A stretch of 34,286 nt of DNA from Apilactobacillus xinyiensis (GTDB lineage Bacteria; Bacillota; Bacilli; Lactobacillales; Lactobacillaceae). The stretch spans positions 1-34,286 of the forward strand of contig NZ_BPLL01000005.1 of the NCBI RefSeq assembly GCF_019656235.1, written 5' to 3'. Every line of letters begins with the position of its first letter. The stretch's first letter is position 1. Below, one piece after another: positions 7,907-16,221 of this stretch. The notes under the pieces were generated by a model, which saw only the letters and a program-made list of their open reading frames with translations, was not told the origin of the DNA and did not search any database. The position numbers were made by a program, and so were the translations under genes.

Positions 7907-9916
7907 ATGGAAGTTATCGAGGTCATTTTGTTATTAATCGGAATATTATTATTTTCCAATGTAATTAATCATTACATTCCGGCAATACCTGCTAGTCTGA
8001 TTCAAGTTATTTTAGGATGCGGATTGGCGTTGTTTACTAATTTTCAAATTCCGTTAAGTACAGATTGGTTCTTATTGTTGTTTATTGCGCCGTTATTGTT
8101 TAATGATGGTCGACGTTTTCCTAAGAAAGAACTTTGGGAACTTAAAATGCCAATTTTTGGTAATGCAATTGTTTTAGTGTTTTTAACAACGATTGTTGGT
8201 GGTTTCTTAATCTATAAATTGATTCCATCTATGCCTTTATCGGTTAGTTTTGCATTAGCAGCTATTTTATCACCAACTGATCCAGTTGCAGTTCAATCAA
8301 TTGCTAGTAAGGCTAATTTACCATCAAATATTTTGCACTTAGTGAATGGTGAAAGTTTAATTAATGATGCTAGTGGTTTGATTGCATTTAAGTATGCGGT
8401 TGCAGCTACTGTTACTGGATACTTTTCTATTTTCAAAGCTGCTGGAGACTTTGTATACACTAGTATCATGGGAGCAATTATTGGTATTTTAACGATGTTA
8501 GTAATTACTTCCGTACGTAAGTTTTTATATCGCAAAGGGATTAAAAACGTCATTTTTAACGTTGTTTTACAAATTATTGCACCTTTTTCTATTTATATGC
8601 TATCTGAAGAAGTTTTTCATGCTTCAGGAGTAATTGCAGTGGTAACTGCTGGGATTGTTTTGCATATGAAAAACTCAACCAAACAAGCTTTATCTCCAGA
8701 GTTAATTTTAATTAATGAAAAAACTTGGGATATCATTATATACATTTTAAATGGGATTGTGTTCTTAATCTTAGGAATTGAATTACCATTCGCTACAGAA
8801 GCGGTAATTAAAAGTCTTAAGTTTAATACTTTACAGTCTATTATGTACGCAGTAATTACTTGGCTAGTATTATTAATCATCAGAATTGTTTGGATTACTG
8901 GATATCAATTCTTTAGTAACTTATTTAGTGGCAAGAGTCCATTGGATATTGACCTTAGAGTTGCAACGATTGTTGGTTTTTCTGGAGTGAGAGGTGCAAT
9001 TACAATGGCTGGGGTTTTATCAGTACCAATGTTAACTAGTGCTGGTAAGGCTTTCCCAGATCGTGATTTAATTACTTTTATTGCTTCAGGAGTAATTGTA
9101 TGTAGCTTAATTGCAGCAGTAATTATTTTGCCACTGATTTCTAGTAATAAAGATACTGTAAAATACGAAAAGCAGGATTTTTGGAATGTTGATAAAGCTA
9201 AAATTCACTTATTAAGAGCAGCAATTAACAATATTGATAAGTCTAAGAATCAAGTAAATAAAAATATTATTTACTCTTTAATATGGCAATATCAAATCGC
9301 TATTCGGAAATTGAATTTGAAACTTTATAATGATGAACAAACTGAAAAATTTTTACAAGAAGAAGTTAAGATTAGGGAAAAAGCAATTGATTTGGAACGT
9401 AAAGTAGCTAAAAATATGTTGAATAATCATCATATTAGTAAAGTGGTTTTCGATGAAATTGAACAAAGAATTAATCATCGAGAATCTGAAGTCTTGTCTG
9501 AATTTGACCGTTTTAGTTATGCATTGGAATGGAAATCTGCTTATCAAACGCTTAAAGTCTGGATTTTTAAACAAAATGAAAATGACAAAACTGTAAAAGA
9601 ATTAAATAGTGCATTAGCCTTAGTTTTTAATTACACAATTAAAGAATTAAGAGAATCATCATTTTCTAGCAATAAAGATTTGGTTAGACAAATTATTTTA
9701 GAATATGAAAACTTAGCTTATTTAGTTAAAAACAATAACAATAAATTTAATTACGATGAACAATATCGTAAGTTACAAATTAAGGCTTTTGGGGCTCAAA
9801 GAAAAACTATACAGTCATTGTTTGAGGACGGTAAAATCAGTTGGAATACAGCTTCAGATTTAAGACAGGAAATTAATTATCTAGAAAATGTTGAACTTTA
9901 TTCATCAGAAGAATAA
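7907..9916 (+). CDS. Na+/H+ antiporter, CPA1 (NhaP) family
   Basis: The 669-residue protein has about twelve membrane segments in residues 1-415 and a long soluble C-terminal part (about 425-669) rich in charged helices. The CPA1 hallmark Gly-Glu-Ser-Leu-Ile-Asn-Asp-Ala appears near residue 148, after the Ser-Pro-Thr-Asp-Pro-Val-Ala motif near 124; the paired Asn-Asp is the usual electroneutral exchange site. The likely role is Na+ or K+ export in exchange for protons, for pH and salt tolerance. A strong AAGGAGA site precedes the ATG. It probably shares a message with murB and ends at a clear terminator. Confidence 0.93.
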   Translation: MEVIEVILLLIGILLFSNVINHYIPAIPASLIQVILGCGLALFTNFQIPLSTDWFLLLFIAPLLFNDGRRFPKKELWELKMPIFGNAIVLVFLTTIVGGFLIYKLIPSMPLSVSFALAAILSPTDPVAVQSIASKANLPSNILHLVNGESLINDASGLIAFKYAVAATVTGYFSIFKAAGDFVYTSIMGAIIGILTMLVITSVRKFLYRKGIKNVIFNVVLQIIAPFSIYMLSEEVFHASGVIAVVTAGIVLHMKNSTKQALSPELILINEKTWDIIIYILNGIVFLILGIELPFATEAVIKSLKFNTLQSIMYAVITWLVLLIIRIVWITGYQFFSNLFSGKSPLDIDLRVATIVGFSGVRGAITMAGVLSVPMLTSAGKAFPDRDLITFIASGVIVCSLIAAVIILPLISSNKDTVKYEKQDFWNVDKAKIHLLRAAINNIDKSKNQVNKNIIYSLIWQYQIAIRKLNLKLYNDEQTEKFLQEEVKIREKAIDLERKVAKNMLNNHHISKVVFDEIEQRINHRESEVLSEFDRFSYALEWKSAYQTLKVWIFKQNENDKTVKELNSALALVFNYTIKELRESSFSSNKDLVRQIILEYENLAYLVKNNNNKFNYDEQYRKLQIKAFGAQRKTIQSLFEDGKISWNTASDLRQEINYLENVELYSSEE

Positions 9917-9946
9917 AAAAAGAGGCTTAGGCCTCTTTTTTTATTT
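9915..9946. terminator. bidirectional intrinsic terminator
   Basis: The stem AAAAAAGAGGC / GCCTCTTTTTT with loop TTAG lies between two convergent genes and has an A run on one side and a T run on the other. It can stop transcription from both strands. Confidence 0.92.
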
Positions 9947-10594
9947 ACTATTTTTAATATTTTGATAAATCAGTACCATAATCCAACACGTAAAAATTTG
10001 AATTATCATCATAATGATTACAAATTTTATCATTGCCGGAGACCACATAGTCAACAGCTGTTTAATTACCACCTTTGGTGATAGCATAATGTATACGGTA
10101 TGCAATCTTAGGAATCTACCAATAAAAATACCAACTGATGATATAAAAGTTAAAATAATTAAAATTGATATTTTACTTATTTTGCTCTTTATGTTTAATT
10201 TGTATGCCAATGTATTAGTTACCTTAAATAGGCTGTAACAACCTAAAATTAAACAAGCAATTACGGTAATCATTAAACATGCATAATTAAACCACATAGT
10301 GGAATCTAATCTAAGATTACCTTGCACATATGGATATAATTGTTCTAAATGAAATAGGTCTGTTAATAGATATGGAACGTTTGGATAAAATACAAGCCAT
10401 ATCATAAAAATAGGCCAAGTTAACCAACTGTTTTTAATATGTTCGTTGTCCAACTCTAAACTTAACTCAATGGGGATATATCCTAGTAGAGTATTTAGTA
10501 GTAAAAAACTGAATGGTTGTTTTATATTAAAATATAAAAATATTAACCATAATATAAAAAATATTCTTATTTGCCAATTTGTTGATTTATACAT
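9941..10594 (-). CDS. DUF1361 family membrane protein
   Basis: The 217-residue protein has about six hydrophobic helices. It contains the family hallmarks Phe-Tyr-Pro-Asn-Val-Pro-Tyr-Leu-Leu-Thr-Asp-Leu-Phe-His-Leu (about 68-82) and Gly-Arg-Phe-Leu-Arg-Leu-His (about 159-165), which place it in the DUF1361 family of Firmicutes. The function of that family is not known to me. The ATG at 10594 has AAGGGG seven bases upstream. It is transcribed alone, convergent with the antiporter and divergent from cdaA. Confidence 0.85.
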   Translation of the reverse strand: MYKSTNWQIRIFFILWLIFLYFNIKQPFSFLLLNTLLGYIPIELSLELDNEHIKNSWLTWPIFMIWLVFYPNVPYLLTDLFHLEQLYPYVQGNLRLDSTMWFNYACLMITVIACLILGCYSLFKVTNTLAYKLNIKSKISKISILIILTFISSVGIFIGRFLRLHTVYIMLSPKVVIKQLLTMWSPAMIKFVIIMMIIQIFTCWIMVLIYQNIKNSK

Positions 10595-10735
10595 GTTAAT
10601 TCCCCTTAATATTACTTATATTAATTTTAACTTGAAAATACCATTATTTGAACTGAAAACACACATTATTTTTAATATTTTAAATAAATAATATAATAGG
10701 AATCTTTTTATTGATAATCAAACTAGTACTCGTCG

Positions 10736-10744
10736 TGATATAAT
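10736..10744 (+). promoter_or_regulatory. extended -10 promoter element for cdaA
   Basis: TG at 10736-10737, one base, then a perfect TATAAT at 10739-10744. No good -35 box sits 16-18 bases upstream, so this would be an extended -10 promoter. It lies 30 bases before the cdaA ATG and leaves room for the GGAGGT binding site. The rest of 10595-10735 is AT-rich and shows no other feature. Confidence 0.65.
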
Positions 10745-10773
10745 TAGGTTGAATTGTTATTGGAGGTTATAAA

Positions 10774-11619
10774 ATGGGATTGAACTGGGGTAATTTAATC
10801 ACACCAAGTAACATTTTAGATATCTTTGTTGTTTGGTTTATAATTTATGAGGTTATTATCCTTTTGAAAGGAACTAAGGCAGTACAATTATTTAGAGGAA
10901 TATTAGTCATTGCGATATTTAAAATAATTAGTATTGTACTTGGGTTGTCCTCAGTATCATGGATAACTGATCAAGTTATTAACTGGGGAGTTATTGCGAT
11001 TATTGTTATTTTTCAACCTGAAATTAGAAGAGGGCTTGAACATTTAGGTAGGGGTTCATTGATTAGACATAACCAAAATCAAAATGAATCTAATGAAAAA
11101 ATGATTAAGTCGTTAGATAAAGCGATTCAGTATATGTCAAAACGAAGGATCGGTGCTTTAATGACGATTCAAATGGATACAGGTTTGGAAGATTACATCG
11201 AAACTGGTATCAAACTAGATGCAGACATTACTGGTGAATTACTTATTAATACTTTTATACCGAATACTCCATTGCATGATGGTGCGGTTATTATTAAAAA
11301 TAATCGTTTAGCAGTGGCAGCTGCATATCTTCCTTTGTCACAAAGTAATTTGATTCCTAAAGAGTTAGGAACTAGACATCGTGCTGCAGTGGGAATTTCT
11401 GAAGTAACAGATGCTTTAACTATTGTTATTTCTGAGGAAACTGGGGAAGTATCCATTACTAAAGATAATGAATTAATCCGTGGCTTAACTCGTCAAGATT
11501 ACTTGAAATTTTTAAAAGATCAGTTCATTAAGGAACAAAGACCTATTAATAATAGTTTAATTAACCTCTTTTTGAATACTTTTAATAAGTTTAAGAACGG
11601 AGGTAAGCACGATGAATAA
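10774..11619 (+). CDS. cdaA: diadenylate cyclase CdaA
   Basis: CdaA makes the second messenger c-di-AMP from two ATP at the membrane. The 281-residue product has three N-terminal membrane helices (about residues 10-82) and then the DisA_N catalytic domain with the key Asp-Gly-Ala motif at 169-171 and Arg-His-Arg at 201-203. c-di-AMP controls potassium, osmolyte and wall homeostasis in Firmicutes. The gene overlaps cdaR by 8 bases, and glmM follows, the conserved cdaA-cdaR-glmM operon in which GlmM is known to bind and inhibit CdaA in other species. Confidence 0.97.
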   Translation: MGLNWGNLITPSNILDIFVVWFIIYEVIILLKGTKAVQLFRGILVIAIFKIISIVLGLSSVSWITDQVINWGVIAIIVIFQPEIRRGLEHLGRGSLIRHNQNQNESNEKMIKSLDKAIQYMSKRRIGALMTIQMDTGLEDYIETGIKLDADITGELLINTFIPNTPLHDGAVIIKNNRLAVAAAYLPLSQSNLIPKELGTRHRAAVGISEVTDALTIVISEETGEVSITKDNELIRGLTRQDYLKFLKDQFIKEQRPINNSLINLFLNTFNKFKNGGKHDE

Positions 11620-12577
11620 GTTTTTTAATAGTCCATGGTTTTACAGGTTGTTAGCTTTGGTTTTTGCGCTTTTACTATTTTTATATGTAAATCAGTCTAA
11701 ATTTTTAAATGGTAGTTATAACCAAAATTATACAGACTCTAAAATTACGCAGTTGTCATCTAATAAGCATGAAACTATTTCAGTGCCACTACAACTTAAT
11801 TTAAACAGTAACAAATATTTTGTTACAGGCTATCCAGAAAAAGTTTCAGTTAAATTATCTGGTCCAGCAGCTTTGGTTATTACTACTGTTAATACACAAA
11901 ATTTTAAAGTATATGCTAACCTTTCTAATTTAAAAGTGGGAAAGCACAGAGTTAAGTTGTATGAAGAAGGATTAAATAATGAAATTAAATATAGTATTAA
12001 TCCTGCATATATTAACGTAGAAGTACAAAAACGTAGCACTAAAACTTTTTCAGTTCACGCTAAATTTGATAAAAAGAATATCGCTGATGGTTATCATGCA
12101 GGCACGCCTATTTTAGGTACACAGTCTGTTAAAGCTACTGGAGCTGAAAATGAAATTAATAAAATATCTAGCGTTGTGGCTAGATTAAGTATTCCACAAA
12201 ATGCTAAAGAAACCGTCAGCGCTTCTGCTATCGTTGAGGCTTTGGATTCAGATGGTAAAACAGTTAATGTTATTTTAACGCCATCAACGACGGCAGTAGA
12301 CTTACCAATTAGTAGTGGAAATAACAAAAAAGTAAGTTTAAAATTTAAAGCGGAACATACTGATTCAAATAAAACTTATTCTATATCTTCTGATGTTTCA
12401 TCAGTTAAAGTTTTTGGTAGTGAGAAACAGCTATCTGGAATTAAAGATATAACTGTTCCAATTGATGTAGCTGATGTTAAATCTGATACATCTAAAACCG
12501 TGCAATTAAGTAAGTTATTAGATGGATACAATGGATTTGATCCAGAAAAAGTTAAAATCAATATAAATGTTAAATAA
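11612..12577 (+). CDS. cdaR: CdaA regulator CdaR (YbbR domains)
   Basis: The 321-residue protein has a short cytoplasmic start, one membrane helix (about residues 10-26), and an extracytoplasmic region of repeated YbbR domains (about 45-320). Such proteins bind CdaA at the membrane and modulate its activity. The ATG at 11612 overlaps the end of cdaA and has GGAGGT at 11599-11604, indicating tight co-expression. glmM follows after 24 bases. Confidence 0.93.
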   Translation: MNKFFNSPWFYRLLALVFALLLFLYVNQSKFLNGSYNQNYTDSKITQLSSNKHETISVPLQLNLNSNKYFVTGYPEKVSVKLSGPAALVITTVNTQNFKVYANLSNLKVGKHRVKLYEEGLNNEIKYSINPAYINVEVQKRSTKTFSVHAKFDKKNIADGYHAGTPILGTQSVKATGAENEINKISSVVARLSIPQNAKETVSASAIVEALDSDGKTVNVILTPSTTAVDLPISSGNNKKVSLKFKAEHTDSNKTYSISSDVSSVKVFGSEKQLSGIKDITVPIDVADVKSDTSKTVQLSKLLDGYNGFDPEKVKININVK

Positions 12578-12601
12578 TTTGAAAAAAGTGGGGAATAAAG
12601 T

Positions 12602-13954
12602 ATGAAGTATTTTGGTACAGACGGAGTACGTGGTATTGCTAATAAAGATTTAAGTCCAGAATTAGCTTTTAAATGTGGTCGAGCTGGTGGATACGTATTA
12701 ACTAAACATGCTGAGTCAGATAAACAACCACAAGTTTTAGTTGCTAGAGATACTAGGATTTCTGGTCAAATGCTAGAAGAAGCTTTAATTGCAGGATTGT
12801 TATCAGCAGGAATTGAAGTATTACAGTTGGGTGTAATTACTACTCCAGGAGTTGCATATTTAGTTAGAACACAAGATGCTTCAGCAGGTGTTATGATTAC
12901 TGCTTCACATAATCCAGTTGAATATAATGGAATTAAATTCTTTGGTTCAGATGGATATAAACTATCTGACTCATTAGAAGAAGAAATTGAAGAAATATTA
13001 GAAAATGATACTGACGACTTGCCTAGACCAATTGCTAATGGACTAGGTACTGTGGATGACTATTCTGAAGGTAGTCAAAAATATATTCGTTTCTTAGAAC
13101 AAACTATTCCAGATGATTTATCAGATATGAAAATATGTATAGACTCAGCTAATGGTGCAACTAGTAATCTAGTTTCAAGATTATATGCTGATTTGGGTAT
13201 CGATTTTGAAACAATGGCAACCATGCCTAATGGATTGAACATTAATGATGGAGTGGGTTCTACTCATCCAGAAAAATTACAAGAGTTTGTTGTTGAAAAT
13301 AACGCTGAAGTTGGTTTTGCATTTGATGGTGATGGTGATCGTTGTATTGCGGTTGATGAAAAAGGCAATTTAATCAATGGGGATGTCTTGATGTATATTT
13401 GTGGTAAATATATGTCAGAACACGGTCGTCTAAAACAAGACACAATTGTTACTACTGTGATGAGTAATTTAGGAATGTATAAAGCGATGGAAGCCCATGG
13501 ATTAACTAACGTTCAAACCAAAGTTGGTGATCGTTATGTAGTTGAAGAAATGAATAAAGATGGATATAACTTGGGTGGAGAACAATCTGGTCATATTGTA
13601 TTCCTAGATTTCAACACTACTGGTGATGGATTATTAACCAGTTTACAAGTTATGCATGTTATGAAAGATACAGGAAAAACATTATCTGAATTAGCAGCTG
13701 ACGTTAAAACTTATCCTCAAAAACTAATTAATGTAAAAGTTAGTGATAAAACAGCAGCTTTAAATAACGAAAAAGTTACTGAAGTTATCCAAAAAGTTGA
13801 AAAAGATATGAATGGTGATGGAAGAGTTCTAGTTAGACCTAGTGGAACCGAACCATTGCTAAGAGTTATGACTGAAGCACCAACTAAGGAATTGGTTGAT
13901 AAGTATACCAATGAAATTGCTGATGTGGTAAAAGCGGAAGTCGGAGTTGAATAA
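12602..13954 (+). CDS. glmM: phosphoglucosamine mutase
   Basis: GlmM converts glucosamine-6-phosphate to glucosamine-1-phosphate on the way to UDP-GlcNAc. The 450-residue product has the phosphorylated serine in Thr-Ala-Ser-His-Asn-Pro (Ser102), the metal loop Asp-Gly-Asp-Gly-Asp-Arg (242-247), the sugar loop Gly-Glu-Gln-Ser-Gly-His near 328, and the phosphate-binding Arg-Pro-Ser-Gly-Thr-Glu-Pro near 416. It is the third gene of the cdaA-cdaR-glmM operon and is followed by a terminator, so glmS is a separate unit. Confidence 0.97.
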   Translation: MKYFGTDGVRGIANKDLSPELAFKCGRAGGYVLTKHAESDKQPQVLVARDTRISGQMLEEALIAGLLSAGIEVLQLGVITTPGVAYLVRTQDASAGVMITASHNPVEYNGIKFFGSDGYKLSDSLEEEIEEILENDTDDLPRPIANGLGTVDDYSEGSQKYIRFLEQTIPDDLSDMKICIDSANGATSNLVSRLYADLGIDFETMATMPNGLNINDGVGSTHPEKLQEFVVENNAEVGFAFDGDGDRCIAVDEKGNLINGDVLMYICGKYMSEHGRLKQDTIVTTVMSNLGMYKAMEAHGLTNVQTKVGDRYVVEEMNKDGYNLGGEQSGHIVFLDFNTTGDGLLTSLQVMHVMKDTGKTLSELAADVKTYPQKLINVKVSDKTAALNNEKVTEVIQKVEKDMNGDGRVLVRPSGTEPLLRVMTEAPTKELVDKYTNEIADVVKAEVGVE

Positions 13955-13963
13955 AATCCTTAT

Positions 13964-14001
13964 AATCATTGGTTATTTTTAAATAATCAATGATTTTTTT
14001 A
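13964..14001 (+). terminator. intrinsic terminator after glmM
   Basis: The arms AATCATTGGTTATTT (13964-13978) and AAATAATCAATGATT (13981-13995) form a long stem with one G-U pair and a 2-base gap. A run of T follows. Confidence 0.88.
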
Positions 14002-14016
14002 TTTTTTATATTAAAG

Positions 14017-14104
14017 TATACCAATTATGACTAATTATATTGACATATATAATAAAAACTTGTAAAGTATATTTTGAGTTAATAATATATTGTATATACC
14101 AATT
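14017..14104 (+). promoter_or_regulatory. glmS promoter flanked by TATACCAATT repeats
   Basis: A perfect -35 box TTGACA (14040-14045) lies 17 bases before a fair -10 box TAAAGT (14063-14068). The 10-base word TATACCAATT occurs on each side, at 14017-14026 and 14095-14104. The downstream copy continues leftward as a near palindrome (15 of 18 positions match AATTGGTA-TATACCAATT symmetry). This resembles operators of HutC/GntR-type amino sugar regulators such as NagR, an inference from pattern only. Confidence 0.5.
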
Positions 14105-14133
14105 TCTTAATTGAATTGAAAGGAAACAATAAT

Positions 14134-15948
14134 ATGTGTGGAATAGTTGGAATTACTGGTAATGAAAATGCTACTAGTATTTTAGTTAATGGATTACAAA
14201 AATTAGAATATCGTGGATATGACTCAACTGGAATCTACGTTAATGACCAAAATGGTAAAGATTATCTAGTAAAAAGAACTGGATCAATCGCTAACTTAAA
14301 GGCAGCCATTACTGATGATGTTCATGGATCAACTGGGATTGGACATACTCGATGGGCAACTCACGGTGGAGTTACTGTTGAAAATGCTCATCCACAATTT
14401 TCTCAAGATAATCGTTTTTATCTTGTACACAATGGTGTTATTGAAAATTTTGAAGAATTAAAATCAACATACTTAAGTGATTTTAAATTTGTATCACAAA
14501 CTGATACTGAAGTTGCGGTTCAATTGATTGATTATTTCGTTGTTAATAAGGCAATGGATACCAAATCCGCTTTCTTAAAAATGATTTCTTTAATGCAAGG
14601 ATCATATGGTTTCATGTTAATGGATCGTGAACAACCAGATACTTTGTTTGTTGCTAAGAACAAAAGCCCATTATTAGTAGGTGTGGGTAAAGATTGTAAT
14701 GTAGTTTGTTCAGATTCGCTAGCTATGTTAGATGTTACACATGATTTCTTAGAGTTAAAAGATGGTGAAGTAGTTACCGTCAAACCAGAATCAGTAACAA
14801 TTGAAGATCAAAATGGCAATGTTGTTAAAAGAGATACTTTCCATGTTGATACTGATGCTAGTGAAACTGAAAAGGATGTTTATCCTTACTACATGCTAAA
14901 AGAAATTGATGAACAACCTAACGTTATGCGTAAATTGTCAGCTAAATACTTAGACGAAAACGGTAATCCGGTTTTTGATAAAAAATTATTAGAAACAATG
15001 CAAAAAGCTGATCGTTTATACATTGTAGGAGCAGGTACTAGTTACCATGCTGGATTAGTTGGTAAAAACTTATTTGAAAAATTAGTTAATGTACCAACTG
15101 AAGTGCATGTTTCATCTGAATTTGCTTACAATCAACCAATCATTTCAGATAATCCATTCTTTATCTTCCTATCACAAAGTGGTGAAACTGCTGATAGCCG
15201 TGAAGTATTGGTTAATGTTAATAAAAAAGAATTTCCAAGTTTAACAATTACTAATGTAGAGAACTCTACTCTTTCTAGAGAAGCAACATTTACATTACTA
15301 CTTGAAGCTGGTCCAGAAATATCAGTAGCTTCTACTAAAGCTTATACGGCTCAAATTGCTTTAGAAGCTATTTTAGCTAAGAGTTTAGGTGAATTTAAAG
15401 ATATTGACTTTGCTAAAAAATTTGATGTAAAACAACAATTAGGTTTAGTAGCAACTGGAATGCAATCCATTGTAGATGAAAAAGAAACAATTGATGAATT
15501 ATCTAAAAAATATTTTGTAAATGCTAAGCAATCATTCTATATTGGTAGAGGTACTGATTACTTTGTTTCTTTAGAAGCTGCATTGAAATTAAAAGAAATT
15601 TCTTATATTCAAGCAGAAGGTTTTGCATCTGGCGAATTGAAGCATGGAACTATCGCTTTAATTGAAGATGGAACACCAGTTGTAGGTTTGATTACCCAAG
15701 CTAACACAGCAAGTTTAACTAGATCTAATTTGCAAGAAACTATGTCTAGAGGAGCTCAAAAGATCACAATAGTTAGTGATGAACTATCTCGAGAAGACGA
15801 TGATATTATTATTCCAACTGTTGATGAGTTACTTGCTCCATTATTAAGCGTTATTCCTGCTCAATTGCTTGCTTATTACACTAGTCTAAATAAAGGATTA
15901 GACGTAGATAAGCCTCGTAATCTAGCAAAAAGTGTTACAGTAGAATAG
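14134..15948 (+). CDS. glmS: glutamine-fructose-6-phosphate aminotransferase
   Basis: GlmS makes glucosamine-6-phosphate from fructose-6-phosphate and glutamine, the entry to amino sugar and peptidoglycan synthesis. The start must be the ATG at 14134, because the protein then begins Met-Cys-Gly-Ile-Val and the Cys becomes the N-terminal nucleophile after Met removal; GAAAGGA at 14118-14124 supports it. The 604-residue product has the glutaminase motif His-Thr-Arg-Trp-Ala-Thr-His-Gly near residue 70 and two SIS sugar-binding domains (Ser-Gln-Ser-Gly-Glu-Thr in the first). No glmS ribozyme is visible upstream. Confidence 0.98.
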   Translation: MCGIVGITGNENATSILVNGLQKLEYRGYDSTGIYVNDQNGKDYLVKRTGSIANLKAAITDDVHGSTGIGHTRWATHGGVTVENAHPQFSQDNRFYLVHNGVIENFEELKSTYLSDFKFVSQTDTEVAVQLIDYFVVNKAMDTKSAFLKMISLMQGSYGFMLMDREQPDTLFVAKNKSPLLVGVGKDCNVVCSDSLAMLDVTHDFLELKDGEVVTVKPESVTIEDQNGNVVKRDTFHVDTDASETEKDVYPYYMLKEIDEQPNVMRKLSAKYLDENGNPVFDKKLLETMQKADRLYIVGAGTSYHAGLVGKNLFEKLVNVPTEVHVSSEFAYNQPIISDNPFFIFLSQSGETADSREVLVNVNKKEFPSLTITNVENSTLSREATFTLLLEAGPEISVASTKAYTAQIALEAILAKSLGEFKDIDFAKKFDVKQQLGLVATGMQSIVDEKETIDELSKKYFVNAKQSFYIGRGTDYFVSLEAALKLKEISYIQAEGFASGELKHGTIALIEDGTPVVGLITQANTASLTRSNLQETMSRGAQKITIVSDELSREDDDIIIPTVDELLAPLLSVIPAQLLAYYTSLNKGLDVDKPRNLAKSVTVE

Positions 15949-15957
15949 AATATAAAA

Positions 15958-15984
15958 ATAAAAGTCCTCGTTGAGGGCTTTTTA
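15958..15984 (+). terminator. intrinsic terminator after glmS
   Basis: The stem AAAGTCCTC (15961-15969) / GAGGGCTTT with loop GTT and one G-U pair ends in a T run. It lies just after the glmS stop and only six bases before the ribosome binding site of the next small gene. Confidence 0.88.
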
Positions 15985-16000
15985 ATTTGGAGATGTAATT

Positions 16001-16123
16001 ATGAAATTTACTAAAAAGCATAAAAATAATCAAAGTAGTAAAAAACGTAAAGAACAGACATGGGAAAAGTTTAAAAATCAACAGAACAATTTAAGTGCTA
16101 ATCGTCGTGGAATTAAAAGATAA
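16001..16123 (+). CDS. small, very basic hypothetical protein (40 residues)
   Basis: I do not recognise this gene. An ATG at 16001 opens a 40-codon frame ending at TAA 16121-16123, with GGAG at 15989-15992 eight bases upstream. The product begins Met-Lys-Phe-Thr-Lys-Lys-His-Lys and ends Asn-Arg-Arg-Gly-Ile-Lys-Arg. It has 15 Lys/Arg residues and only two acidic ones, no hydrophobic segment and one Trp. Such composition fits a cytoplasmic nucleic-acid or ribosome-binding peptide, but that is inference. It follows the glmS terminator closely, so expression depends on read-through or a promoter in the terminator region. Confidence 0.65.
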   Translation: MKFTKKHKNNQSSKKRKEQTWEKFKNQQNNLSANRRGIKR

Positions 16124-16221
16124 TTCTTATATTTTACATGATTTTAAATAAAATTTAATAATATTATGGTATGCTTAAATTTATAATTATACTTATATTT
16201 GGGAGCGAAAATTATTAAATT

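Noticed and set aside
13955-14133. glmS ribozyme
   Set aside because: The 179-base region is a terminator plus AT-rich promoter DNA; it lacks the structured, GC-richer core of about 150 bases.
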